This document shows, piece after piece, positions 45,963 to 54,672 of a stretch of 64,000 bases of DNA. The notes under the pieces were generated by a model that made no database searches, was not told where the DNA came from, and worked only from the letters and a program-made list of their open reading frames with translations. The DNA is from Robiginitalea myxolifaciens (lineage in GTDB: Bacteria; Bacteroidota; Bacteroidia; Flavobacteriales; Flavobacteriaceae), in contig NZ_FOYQ01000001.1 in the NCBI RefSeq assembly GCF_900115205.1, forward strand, positions 709,240-773,239. Reading direction: 5' to 3'. A program made the position numbers and the translations under genes. How positions within the stretch are numbered: position 1 is the stretch's first letter; every line of letters begins with the position of its first letter.

Positions 45963-48791
45963 ATGTCAACAAAGAAACGACTCTTCCTCCTGGACGCCTA
46001 TGCCCTGATCTTCAGAGGATATTACGCCCTCATTAAAAATCCGAGAATCAACTCCAAGGGTATGGACACCTCGGCAATTATGGGCTTTATGAATAGCCTT
46101 TTCGATGTGATCCGCCGTGAGAAACCGGATCACCTGGCGGTATGTTTTGATAAAGACGGCAGTGCTGAACGCACCGAACTCTTCCCGGAATACAAGGCCA
46201 ATCGGGACGAAACCCCCGACGCCATCCGGGTTGCCGTTCCTTGGATACAGGATATCCTTAAGGCCATGCATATTCCCTGCATTGAGCGATCCGGACTTGA
46301 GGCAGACGATATCATCGGGACACTTTCCCGACAGGCAGAAGCTGAAGGCTTTGAAGTCTTCATGGTTACTCCCGATAAAGACTTTGGGCAACTCGTCACT
46401 GAGCACACCTTTATGTACCGACCCGCCCGAATGGGTAACGGGATCGAAATCTGGGGGATTCCTGAGGTTCAGAAACGATTTGGTGTGGAGCGGCCAGAAC
46501 AGGTTATCGACTATCTGGGGATGATGGGTGATGCCAGTGATAACATTCCTGGTTTTCCTGGCGTTGGCGACAAAACGGCCAAGAAATTTATAGCCGAATA
46601 CGGTTCTGTAGAAGGGTTGTTGGCCAATGTTGACCAGCTCAAGGGTAAAATGAAGGAAAAAATCGAGGCCAATGCCGAACTGGGCCTACTCTCCAAAAAA
46701 CTGGCCACGATCTGTTTGGACTGCGATGTCGAATTCGATGCCGAGGATTTTGAGCTGAGTATGCCCGACAGCCAAAAAGTGCAGGAACTTTTTGAGGAAC
46801 TGGAATTCCGCCGCCTCAAAGAACAGTTCCTGAAGCTGTTCTCCGGCGAAGCGGAACCAGCCGCCCAGGTAAGCAGCACGGAAACCGCTCGCAAACAGCA
46901 GCGCGAAGCGGGGAGTGGACAATTCAGCCTCTTCGGGGACGCAGCGGAAAGCCAACCTTTGGAAGAATACTCAGGCCGGAGGACCATTGCCGATGTAGAT
47001 CATCACTACCAGGCGGTAGCCAGTGGAATGGCCCGAAAACTATTCCTGCAAAGCCTGATGTCCCAAACCCGTGTTTGCTTTGATACTGAAACCACCTCGC
47101 TGAATCCGTTGGAAGCCGAGTTGGTCGGGATCGCTTTCAGCTGGGAAGCTGGAAAAGGCTTCTACCTCCCCTTCTCGGAATCGCGGGAAGAGGCCCTGGA
47201 ATTGTTAGAAGAATTGCGGCCGTTTTTTGAAGACACCAACATTGAAAAAATCGGGCAAAACCTGAAATACGACATCAAGGTCCTGCGGATGTATGGGATC
47301 GAGGTGAAAGGGCCACTTTTCGACACCATGCTCGCGCATTACCTCATCAATCCAGACATGCGGCACAACATGGATGTGTTGGCCGAAACCTATTTGAATT
47401 ACAGCCCGGTTCCCATCAGCGACCTCATTGGAAAAAAAGGCAAGAACCAGTTGAGTATGCGCGACGTACCGCTGGAGGATCAGAAGGAATACGCTGTGGA
47501 AGATGCCGACATTACTTTGCAGTTGGCCCATCAGTTTGAAGGGGAACTCAAAGAAGCCGGGACAGCCGGGTTATTCCGGGATATCGAAATCCCCTTACTC
47601 CGTGTACTGGCCGATATGGAACTGGAAGGCATTAAACTGGATACGGATTTCCTGGGAAGTCTGGCCGCAGCCTTGAATAGCGATATAGAAAAACTCGAAC
47701 AGCAGATTTACCAAGACGCGGGGGAAGAATTCAATATCGGATCGCCCAAGCAACTCGGCGAAATCCTGTTCGATAAAATGAAATTGGTCGATAAGCCAAA
47801 GAAGACCCGAACCGGCCAGTATTCGACTGCGGAGGATGTCTTGTCCTCCCTGGCTAAGGATCATCCGATTATACAGCATGTACTCGATTACCGGGGACTG
47901 ACCAAATTAAAGTCTACCTATGTAGATGCCCTCCCGGAGCAAGTGGCTGCGGGTACCGGACGGGTGCATACCGATTATATGCAGACCGTAGCGGCAACCG
48001 GGCGGCTGAGCAGTAATAATCCCAATCTGCAAAATATCCCCATCCGAACCGAAAGGGGGCGGCAGGTGCGCAAGGCTTTTGTGCCGAGGGATTCTGACTA
48101 TTGCCTTATGGCAGCAGATTACTCCCAGATTGAACTGCGCATCATTGCAGCCTTGAGTGAGGAAGACAACATGATCGAATCCTTCAAGAAAGGAGAAGAT
48201 ATCCACCGCTCCACGGCGGCTCGGGTTTTTGGGGTATCCCAGGAGGAAGTGACCCGGGAACAACGCGCGAACGCCAAAACAGTAAATTTTGGGATCATTT
48301 ATGGGGTCTCCGCCTTTGGCCTGAGCAACCAGACCGATTTGAGCCGCACCGAAGCCAAGGAACTTATCGACACGTATTACAAGACGTATCCCAAGTTGCG
48401 GAACTACATCAGCGATCAGATCGATTTTGCGCGGGAAAATGGGTATGTGCAAACCGTGCTGGGGCGCCGGCGTTACCTGAAAGACATCAACGGCAGCAAT
48501 GCAGTCGTTCGCGGGGCAGCCGAGCGCAATGCGGTAAACGCACCGATACAGGGTAGCGCAGCGGACATTATCAAAATCGCAATGATCCGCATCCATGATA
48601 AACTCCAGGCAGGGAATTACAAGACCAAAATGTTACTGCAGGTGCATGACGAACTGGTCTTTGACCTGTACAAAGCAGAGGAAAAAGAAGTCTGTGCAAT
48701 GATTGTGGAGGAAATGGAAAACGCCTATGAGCTATCCGTGCCGCTTGTTGTCGATATGGGCCTGGGCGATAACTGGCTGGAAGCGCACTAA
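45963..48791 (+). CDS. polA: DNA polymerase I
   Basis: This 942-residue enzyme has all three domains. Residues 1-290 are the 5'-3' flap exonuclease (LEADDIIGTL and GDASDNIPGFPGVGDKTA). Residues about 360-560 are a 3'-5' exonuclease with its acidic residues present (CFDTETTSLNPL, IGQNLKYDIKVL, EYAVEDADI), so proofreading is expected. The polymerase follows: motif A ADYSQIELRI, motif B with RANAKTVNFGIIYG, and motif C QVHDELVFD. It fills gaps in repair and removes RNA primers. ATG at 45963, 9 bases after the previous gene. It converges with the lipoprotein gene 3 bases downstream. Confidence 0.98.
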   Translation: MSTKKRLFLLDAYALIFRGYYALIKNPRINSKGMDTSAIMGFMNSLFDVIRREKPDHLAVCFDKDGSAERTELFPEYKANRDETPDAIRVAVPWIQDILKAMHIPCIERSGLEADDIIGTLSRQAEAEGFEVFMVTPDKDFGQLVTEHTFMYRPARMGNGIEIWGIPEVQKRFGVERPEQVIDYLGMMGDASDNIPGFPGVGDKTAKKFIAEYGSVEGLLANVDQLKGKMKEKIEANAELGLLSKKLATICLDCDVEFDAEDFELSMPDSQKVQELFEELEFRRLKEQFLKLFSGEAEPAAQVSSTETARKQQREAGSGQFSLFGDAAESQPLEEYSGRRTIADVDHHYQAVASGMARKLFLQSLMSQTRVCFDTETTSLNPLEAELVGIAFSWEAGKGFYLPFSESREEALELLEELRPFFEDTNIEKIGQNLKYDIKVLRMYGIEVKGPLFDTMLAHYLINPDMRHNMDVLAETYLNYSPVPISDLIGKKGKNQLSMRDVPLEDQKEYAVEDADITLQLAHQFEGELKEAGTAGLFRDIEIPLLRVLADMELEGIKLDTDFLGSLAAALNSDIEKLEQQIYQDAGEEFNIGSPKQLGEILFDKMKLVDKPKKTRTGQYSTAEDVLSSLAKDHPIIQHVLDYRGLTKLKSTYVDALPEQVAAGTGRVHTDYMQTVAATGRLSSNNPNLQNIPIRTERGRQVRKAFVPRDSDYCLMAADYSQIELRIIAALSEEDNMIESFKKGEDIHRSTAARVFGVSQEEVTREQRANAKTVNFGIIYGVSAFGLSNQTDLSRTEAKELIDTYYKTYPKLRNYISDQIDFARENGYVQTVLGRRRYLKDINGSNAVVRGAAERNAVNAPIQGSAADIIKIAMIRIHDKLQAGNYKTKMLLQVHDELVFDLYKAEEKEVCAMIVEEMENAYELSVPLVVDMGLGDNWLEAH

Positions 48792-48794
48792 TAG

Positions 48795-49310
48795 CTAGCG
48801 CTTAACAAAAACCAATTCCCCGTCGCTGACCACGTCGTCAAAAACGCTGCCTTCGAGTTGAAGGATGAGCTGATTTCCGCTGACAGAAGCCTCAGCTGTG
48901 GAAGTCACCCCCATGGCATCTACCACGGTTAGCTGGCCATTTTCGAAGGTGTAGGTGGCTTGCTCAACATTGGATTGCGAGGGGCAGGGAATGTCGAAAT
49001 TTCCGGTAGCGAGTCCGCTCAGATCCAAATATTCCGAAGAGTTTTCGGCCTCCGCAGTACCGTCGGCATTGAAAGTAAGGCTGAGGATATAGCAATCTTT
49101 GGCTGCGAGGATATCGAGGAAATCCTTTGCGAGTAATTCGTCTTCCGTAGCGGTGTTCTCATCTATTCGCAATTCCCGGGCATCCCAGGTGCCCACAATA
49201 CTGGCCGGCGCATCGTCCCCGCTGTCATTGGAGCAGGAAACCATGAGAAAGCTGCTCGTTAACAGGGCAGAAAGCAGGAATAATTTGGAAATTTCTTTGA
49301 GGACTTTCAT
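48795..49310 (-). CDS. Lipoprotein, lipocalin-like
   Basis: This 171-residue lipoprotein has an N-terminal signal ending in VSCSND, with the lipidated Cys at about residue 26. The mature part starts SIVGTWDARELRIDEN, the opening strand of lipocalin-like domains seen in many Bacteroidota lipoproteins (GTW motif), and ends with alternating strands such as QLILQLEGS and ELVFVKR. The ligand is unknown. Cys residues in KDCYIL and DIPCPSQ could form a disulfide. ATG at 49308-49310; the longer frame adds eight residues before the signal. Confidence 0.8.
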   Translation of the reverse strand: MKVLKEISKLFLLSALLTSSFLMVSCSNDSGDDAPASIVGTWDARELRIDENTATEDELLAKDFLDILAAKDCYILSLTFNADGTAEAENSSEYLDLSGLATGNFDIPCPSQSNVEQATYTFENGQLTVVDAMGVTSTAEASVSGNQLILQLEGSVFDDVVSDGELVFVKR

Positions 49311-49404
49311 GTGGCGTAGTTTCTGAAATAACAATTAACCCGGCAGCTACCCTACCTGGGTGTTATTCCAATAACGTAAGGCAGCACATAATATTTTCTG
49401 CGCC

Positions 49405-52104
49405 TTAGAGCGCAAAACGATATGTCGCCTTTAAGAGGAAGATATTCCTGGGTTGCACATCTCCGAAAATATTCGATTCTAAAGTATCTAGTAGCGGGTC
49501 GGCTGGATTTCCCGAAGCGGTGAGGTCCTGGGACCAAACCAGGAAGAGCTCCGAACCTGGAATATACTCCCAGCGAATCACCAGGTTGGAACGAAACTGC
49601 ACAAAGGAGAAATCGGGATCCCCAAAGGTAAAGTCCACGCTCCCGTTACTATTTTCATCTACGGAATATACACCTTCCTGGAAACTGATTTCCTGGTCCG
49701 AATACCGCGTAATACGGTCCTCGAACTCGGCCGCAAGGGGATCGGTTACTATCTTAAATTCGGAATAACGGCCGCGCGAAATAAACGGTTGCCCCCAATA
49801 CTGCAGGGTGAGGTTGGGGTTAATGGTATAGTTCAGGCGAATCGACATGGAAAGCGTTTGCTGCTCAATAAACCCATTGAGGTATCGGGTGTCGTCCCCA
49901 ACAGAAATATTGCTGATCCATTGCAACTGGTCCCGGTTTATGGACCAACTCGGAAATGCAGAAAGGCTCAGGGCATTGGTCGGCTGATAAAAGAAGCCGC
50001 CGCTGACGCGATAATTCCTAAACGAATCATCAAAGGCGCGGTATCCATTGTGGCGCAGGGTAAACCGGATTTTCTTGCGACTGTCTGTATTAATACCACT
50101 CCAAAAACTTATCGCCGGGGACAGCCGAAGGCGGGGACCACCCCGCAGTGCAAAATTGTTGTGCTGGCTGGCCACTACCGTGGTCCCCAGATTGGAGAAC
50201 CAGTTATTGGCCCAGTTCTGCCAGCTGTTGGTATTGAACATCAGTAAATTGTTGTTGCCCCCAAAATCCCATGCACCCCAGTGGTTGTAATTTATTCCGA
50301 CACGCCGGAAGGTCTTGTCGGGTTTCAGGGTCTGATAACCAACCCAGGTGTAGTGGCGGATATCATCGGCCTGCCGCTGAAATCCGATGTCATTCAATTC
50401 CAACTCCGGCGATCTCCAGGTTCCACCCGTCTCAAATCGCCAATGACCATTACCCACTTTGCCCAATTGCAGGTTTCCCCCTGTTCCGGTAAGGGAGGTA
50501 CGATTGGGATCCACCTCGAGATAATCTGCGCCTTCGCGCTGAAAGAGGTGCTCAATCGATTCCTGAGTACGTTGGATGGCACCTTCGCTTCCTTCGACAT
50601 GGCTCCATACCAATCCCCCACCAACATACCAATCCCGATTGTTCCACTGATGCTTAAAGTCGACTCCTCCTGTATAGGCTGCCTGGTGTAAAAAATCGAC
50701 AGACTCAGCCAGGGATTCGCGATTCGTAGCTGTAAAGAGGGTACCTACATAAGTGTCTCCGTCGTTGAAATCCTTTTGGACCCGACCCACCATATAATTG
50801 GTTAGCGGTTCAACAACCTCTTTGCGTCGATCCCCATTGTTATCGATTACTGCCTGCCTTCTTGCGGTTACGCTTTCCAAAAATCCTATAGACCAGCCAT
50901 CGCGGGTTTTACCGCTAAACTTGGCAGCCCCCAGAATGGGTGTATTGGATGGTTGGTCTACAAATTCCCCATCGGCAAGGGAAGGAAATCCCTGTGGGCT
51001 GCGCCCAATCCTTCGGGAATAAAACACGTTGTCCGAACCGAACGTCTCTCCGGCCTGCGATTGGGAGACGGGCATTTCAAAAATGTTCTTATTCTCGATA
51101 AAGAAAGGCCGCTGTTCCCGGAAAAATATCTGAAACCCATCCAGGGCAATGGCGGAAGGGTCGGCTTCGACCTGCCCGAAATCCGGATTTAGGGTCAGGT
51201 CCAGGGTCAGGTCATTGGTAATGCCCACTTTGGCATCCAGCCCTCCGTTAAGATCGGTAAGACTTCCGTCTTCAAACGGATTGCCCTCCTGGGCGGGAAA
51301 AGTTATACTCCGGGCTACGGTGTAGGGCTGAATCTCCAGCTGATGTTGGCGTTCCAGGTCTTTAAGGCCATGCAATTCCCCGAATTCGCTGACCCACCCG
51401 GGTTGATCTATGGGCTTTCGTTGCCAAAGGGAACGCTCCTCCTCCCGAAAAAACCGTCGGGTCGACTGCAGCCCCCAGATCTGTTCCTCGGCATCCCCGA
51501 ACTTAAGCTGGCTGAGCGGAATGCGCATCTCGGCCGTCCATCCCTCAGCATCAGTAGCTGTCTTGACAAACCAGATCGGATTCCAACTATCGTCCCAGTT
51601 ATTCCCGTTGTTGGAGACAAATTCATCGCCTTTTACCCCGGCTGCCGTAACAGTAAATGAAAAGGAAGTCCTTTTGTCAAAATAGCTGTCGATGTTCAAT
51701 TCTACCCAGTCTCCGGCAAAACCGTCACGGCGGGACAGGCGTTTTTCTATTTTGTCCGGTTCCGGATCGTAACATTTAAACGCTACATACAGGTTTTTGG
51801 CATCGTACAGAATCTTGAAGCGGGTTTCAACGCTGGGGTCGGTGTTCTCGTCGGGCTGAAATTCGGTGTAATCCCCAGCCCATTCTACCTGATCCCAGGC
51901 AGGATCGTTTAAGTTTCCGTCTATGGCCGGGGCAGCGGCATCCCCGACAGGTGCCGTCACGTAAATTTTCTTGGGAACTTCTTCTTCGCTTGTGGTAGTG
52001 AGTGCCTCCTCTGTGCCCGATGAAGCCACAGGTCCACTGGCCTCCTGAGCGCCGGCCTTAACAGTAAGAAATGTCAGGGCCAGCATTAATAACAGCTGTC
52101 TCAT
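49405..52104 (-). CDS. DUF5916 outer-membrane-type protein with CBM9-like domain
   Basis: This 899-residue exported protein has a signal peptide (MRQLLLMLALTFLTVKAGAQ), then a CBM9-like beta sandwich (residues about 45-230) with PAIDGNLNDPAWDQVEW, NLYVAFKCYDPEP and GDWVELNID. A DUF5916 region follows, rich in amphipathic strands that are typical of an outer-membrane beta barrel, ending in the strand FLLKATYRFAL. Function is unknown. CBM9 suggests carbohydrate contact, but many DUF5916 proteins sit outside sugar loci. ATG at 52102-52104. Confidence 0.85.
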   Translation of the reverse strand: MRQLLLMLALTFLTVKAGAQEASGPVASSGTEEALTTTSEEEVPKKIYVTAPVGDAAAPAIDGNLNDPAWDQVEWAGDYTEFQPDENTDPSVETRFKILYDAKNLYVAFKCYDPEPDKIEKRLSRRDGFAGDWVELNIDSYFDKRTSFSFTVTAAGVKGDEFVSNNGNNWDDSWNPIWFVKTATDAEGWTAEMRIPLSQLKFGDAEEQIWGLQSTRRFFREEERSLWQRKPIDQPGWVSEFGELHGLKDLERQHQLEIQPYTVARSITFPAQEGNPFEDGSLTDLNGGLDAKVGITNDLTLDLTLNPDFGQVEADPSAIALDGFQIFFREQRPFFIENKNIFEMPVSQSQAGETFGSDNVFYSRRIGRSPQGFPSLADGEFVDQPSNTPILGAAKFSGKTRDGWSIGFLESVTARRQAVIDNNGDRRKEVVEPLTNYMVGRVQKDFNDGDTYVGTLFTATNRESLAESVDFLHQAAYTGGVDFKHQWNNRDWYVGGGLVWSHVEGSEGAIQRTQESIEHLFQREGADYLEVDPNRTSLTGTGGNLQLGKVGNGHWRFETGGTWRSPELELNDIGFQRQADDIRHYTWVGYQTLKPDKTFRRVGINYNHWGAWDFGGNNNLLMFNTNSWQNWANNWFSNLGTTVVASQHNNFALRGGPRLRLSPAISFWSGINTDSRKKIRFTLRHNGYRAFDDSFRNYRVSGGFFYQPTNALSLSAFPSWSINRDQLQWISNISVGDDTRYLNGFIEQQTLSMSIRLNYTINPNLTLQYWGQPFISRGRYSEFKIVTDPLAAEFEDRITRYSDQEISFQEGVYSVDENSNGSVDFTFGDPDFSFVQFRSNLVIRWEYIPGSELFLVWSQDLTASGNPADPLLDTLESNIFGDVQPRNIFLLKATYRFAL

Positions 52105-52251
52105 GGTTAGGTTTGTCGATTGATGCTGAATTAAAGACCTTTCCCACGACCCAGTGTTACAGAAATCCCGAATAAATCTCAAATTTTAACAGGATCGGGC
52201 GCAAAAAGTTGTTCGGGCGAGATCGGGGAAAAAATATTGCGATATAAGCAT

Positions 52252-52281
52252 TTGTAATTCAACATATAGTTCGTACATTTG
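52252..52281 (+). promoter_or_regulatory. Promoter (TTG-N19-TACATTTG) of the rplM-rpsI operon
   Basis: TTG at 52252-52254, 19 bases, then TACATTTG at 52274-52281. Transcription should begin near 52285-52288, at the 5' arm of a small hairpin (CCCG-TTTAT-CGGG, 52285-52297). The leader before rplM is then about 40 bases. A ribosomal-protein leader of the L13-Bacteroidia type is possible; I cannot test it. Confidence 0.78.
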
Positions 52282-52327
52282 CAGCCCGTTTATCGGGATT
52301 GAAGCGTTTAATATTAATTACAATATA

Positions 52328-52783
52328 GTGGATACACTGAGCTACAAGACCTTGTCCGCCAACAGCAAGACCGTAACCAAAGAATGGGTACTGGTAGATG
52401 CTGAAGGGCAGCCTTTAGGCCGTATGGCCTCTAAAGTGGCCAAAATTTTACGTGGGAAGTACAAGCCCGACTTTACCCCTCACGTGGATTGCGGTGACAA
52501 TGTGGTTATCATCAATGCTGAGAAGGTTAGCCTTTCCGGCAACAAATGGGACGATAAAGAGTACATCCGTTACACAGGTTATCCGGGAGGTCAGCGCAGG
52601 CGAACTGCTCGCGATCTGCACGCCAAGAAGCCAGAAGCCATCGTTGAGAAGGCTGTAAAAGGAATGCTCCCTAAGAATAAACTCGGTGCCGATCTCTTCC
52701 GCAACCTGCGTGTATACGCCGGAGCGGAGCACGATCAGGAAGCTCAGAAACCCAAAGCGATCAACTTAAACGACCTTAAATAA
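52328..52783 (+). CDS. rplM: 50S ribosomal protein L13
   Basis: L13 is an early assembly protein of the large subunit. The 151-residue sequence has VTKEWVLVDAEGQPLGRMAS, PHVDCGDNVVIINAEKV and KAVKGMLPKNKLGADLFRNL, the conserved blocks of the family. The start is a GTG at 52328-52330 (MDTLSYKTLSANSK), which agrees with the usual flavobacterial N-terminus. The TAA overlaps the rpsI ATG by one base, so L13 and S9 are coupled. Confidence 0.97.
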   Translation: MDTLSYKTLSANSKTVTKEWVLVDAEGQPLGRMASKVAKILRGKYKPDFTPHVDCGDNVVIINAEKVSLSGNKWDDKEYIRYTGYPGGQRRRTARDLHAKKPEAIVEKAVKGMLPKNKLGADLFRNLRVYAGAEHDQEAQKPKAINLNDLK

Positions 52784-53169
52784 TGGAGGTAATTCACAAA
52801 ATTGGAAGAAGGAAAACAGCGGTAGCCCGTGTTTATGTTTCCAAGGGAAAAGGAAATATCAGCGTAAACAAGCGTGAGCTGAACACGTATTTCCCAACTC
52901 CTACCCTGCAGTATAAGGTTAAGCAACCTTTGGCCCTTACAGAAAACGAAAACGCTTTTGATGTAAAGGTTAATGTATATGGTGGTGGAATCACCGGTCA
53001 GGCCGAAGCTGTTCGCCTTGCACTTTCCCGTGCAATGGTAGAACTGGACGAGGAGAACCGCGGGATCCTGAAACCAGAAGGATTGTTGACGCGTGATCCA
53101 CGAATGGTAGAACGGAAGAAATTCGGTCAGAAGAAAGCCCGGAAGAAATTCCAGTTCTCCAAGCGTTAA
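52783..53169 (+). CDS. rpsI: 30S ribosomal protein S9
   Basis: S9 places its C-terminal tail near the P-site tRNA. The 128-residue protein has HKIGRRKTAVARVYVSKGKG at the start and DPRMVERKKFGQKKARKKFQFSKR at the end, with the basic tail ending in the conserved SKR. The ATG overlaps the rplM stop. Two hairpins follow within 75 bases, one of which may be its terminator. Confidence 0.97.
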   Translation: MEVIHKIGRRKTAVARVYVSKGKGNISVNKRELNTYFPTPTLQYKVKQPLALTENENAFDVKVNVYGGGITGQAEAVRLALSRAMVELDEENRGILKPEGLLTRDPRMVERKKFGQKKARKKFQFSKR

Positions 53170-53417
53170 AATTTCCTGCTCGGATCATTTTTGGTCCGGG
53201 CATTATTATATGTTCAACGTCGCCTGGTGCGACACCTTTTTAACCCTGTTCCTTGAAAGACTTCCCGCCTGCGGGGAGTCATGCTGAGACCCGAAGGCCT
53301 TTTGGCCCGACGGAGCCCGCTTAGTTTAGCATCTAAATGACTAAGGCGCGTTTTGGGAGTATTCCCTAAACAACCACTTGGTCATTGCGCATTCAAAGAA
53401 CGTAAACTAAATGAAAA
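53170..53417 (+). promoter_or_regulatory. Structured leader between rpsI and rpsB, candidate S2 leader
   Basis: No gene lies here. The RNA can form a series of stems: 53178-53187 with 53192-53201 (10 pairs, two G-T); 53219-53223 with 53229-53233, followed by ACC and TTTTT at 53237-53241; 53259-53267 with 53272-53280 (nine pairs); 53296-53299 with 53304-53307; 53320-53325 with 53340-53345, holding an inner TTAG/CTAA stem; and GGGA/TCCC at 53355-53366 inside GCGC arms at 53346-53349 and 53387-53390. No TAnnTTTG box is visible. Such leaders often bind the encoded ribosomal protein. Confidence 0.55.
53219..53241 (+). terminator. Possible terminator after rpsI
   Basis: Perfect stem GTCGC/GCGAC with a 5-base loop, then ACC and five T residues. 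It could end the rplM-rpsI message or be part of the rpsB leader. Confidence 0.5.
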
Positions 53418-54617
53418 ATGGCTGTAAAAGCTGAAGTCAAAGACTTACTGGAAGCTGGGGTGCACTTTGGTCACCTCACAAGAAAGTGGAACCCGAATAT
53501 GGCGCCCTACATCTACATGGAGCGCAACGGAATCCACGTAATCAATCTGTACAAAACTGTTGCCAAGCTCGAAGAAGCTTGCGAAGCACTGAAGAAAATT
53601 TCTGCTTCAGGCCGCAAAATCCTTTTCGTCGCTACCAAGAAGCAAGCGAAGGATATTGTTGCCCAGAAGATTTCTGAGGTCAACATGCCTTACATCACTG
53701 AGCGCTGGCCCGGTGGAATGCTGACAAACTTTGTCACTATCCGGAAAGCGGTCAAGAAAATGACGGCTATCGATCGCATGAAGAAAGACGGTACTTTCAA
53801 CACCCTTTCTAAAAAGGAGCGTTTGCAAGTAGATCGCCTGCGTGCGAAACTGGAAAAGAACCTCGGATCTATCTCGGATATGACCCGTTTGCCCGGAGCT
53901 ATCTTTGTTGTGGATACCATGCGCGAGCACATTGCCGTAAAGGAAGCCCAAAAGCTGAATATTCCGGTTTTTGCCATGGTGGATACGAACTCTGATCCCC
54001 GTCCTATAGACTTTGTTATTCCATCTAACGACGACGCCTCCCGCTCAATCGAAGTAATCATGAGCCGCGTTGCGGAAGCAGTTTCTGATGGTCTTGCCGA
54101 GCGCAAGTCCGAGAAGGCTGCCGAGAAAGAAGGGAAAGAAGAAAAAGCGACCGAAGCCAAAGCAGAAACCAAAGTAGCCGAAGCCCCTAAAGCAGAAGCG
54201 CCAAAGGCGGAAGCTCCTGTCGAAGCAGCTCCGGCCAAAGAGGAAAAGCCAGCAGCAGCTGAAGCGCCTAAAGCCGAGGAAAAGAAGGCAGCTCCTAAGA
54301 AAGAGGAAGCTCCTGCTAAAGAAGCGAAGAAAGAAGCCCCTGCCAAAGCAGCTAAAGCAGCTACCGCAGAAGATCTCACCAAGATCGAGGGAATTGGACC
54401 AAAGGCTGCTGAAGCCCTTACCAAAGCTGGAATCAGCACTTATGCTGCGCTTGCCGAAGCTAAGCCCGATGCCATCAAAGAAATCCTCACTGAAGCCAGC
54501 TCCCGTATGGCACACCTGGATCCAGGATCCTGGCCAAAGCAAGGTAAAATGGCTGCCGAAGGTAAGTGGGATGCCCTTAAAGAATGGCAGGACAACGCCA
54601 AAGGTGGCGTAGAATAA
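53418..54617 (+). CDS. rpsB: 30S ribosomal protein S2 with long linker and C-terminal helix-hairpin-helix domain
   Basis: Residues 1-232 are a normal S2: EAGVHFGHLTRKWNPNM, YITERWPGGMLTNF, GAIFVVDTMREHIAVKEAQ and NSDPRPIDFVIPSND. Residues about 233-315 are a low-complexity linker of Ala, Lys, Glu and Pro ([19 protein letters not shown] and similar). Residues 316-399 form a separate domain with AEDLTKIEGIGPKAAEALTK, a helix-hairpin-helix, followed by DPGSWPKQGKMAAEGKWDAL. Bacterial S2 normally has about 230-260 residues. The extra domain is very close to the tail of ActC in this window. ATG at 53418. tsf follows after 55 bases. Confidence 0.96.
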   Translation: MAVKAEVKDLLEAGVHFGHLTRKWNPNMAPYIYMERNGIHVINLYKTVAKLEEACEALKKISASGRKILFVATKKQAKDIVAQKISEVNMPYITERWPGGMLTNFVTIRKAVKKMTAIDRMKKDGTFNTLSKKERLQVDRLRAKLEKNLGSISDMTRLPGAIFVVDTMREHIAVKEAQKLNIPVFAMVDTNSDPRPIDFVIPSNDDASRSIEVIMSRVAEAVSDGLAERKSEKAAEKEGKEEKATEAKAETKVAEAPKAEAPKAEAPVEAAPAKEEKPAAAEAPKAEEKKAAPKKEEAPAKEAKKEAPAKAAKAATAEDLTKIEGIGPKAAEALTKAGISTYAALAEAKPDAIKEILTEASSRMAHLDPGSWPKQGKMAAEGKWDALKEWQDNAKGGVE

Positions 54618-54672
54618 GGAGTAATTAGTAGATAAACCAAGCCGTAGTACGGCTTACAAACACTATAATAAA

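Noticed and set aside
53690-54542. Open frames of 249 and 165 codons antisense to rpsB
   Set aside because: Shadow of the Ala/Lys/Glu linker: the antisense reads runs of Ser, Phe, Gly and Ala with no domain.
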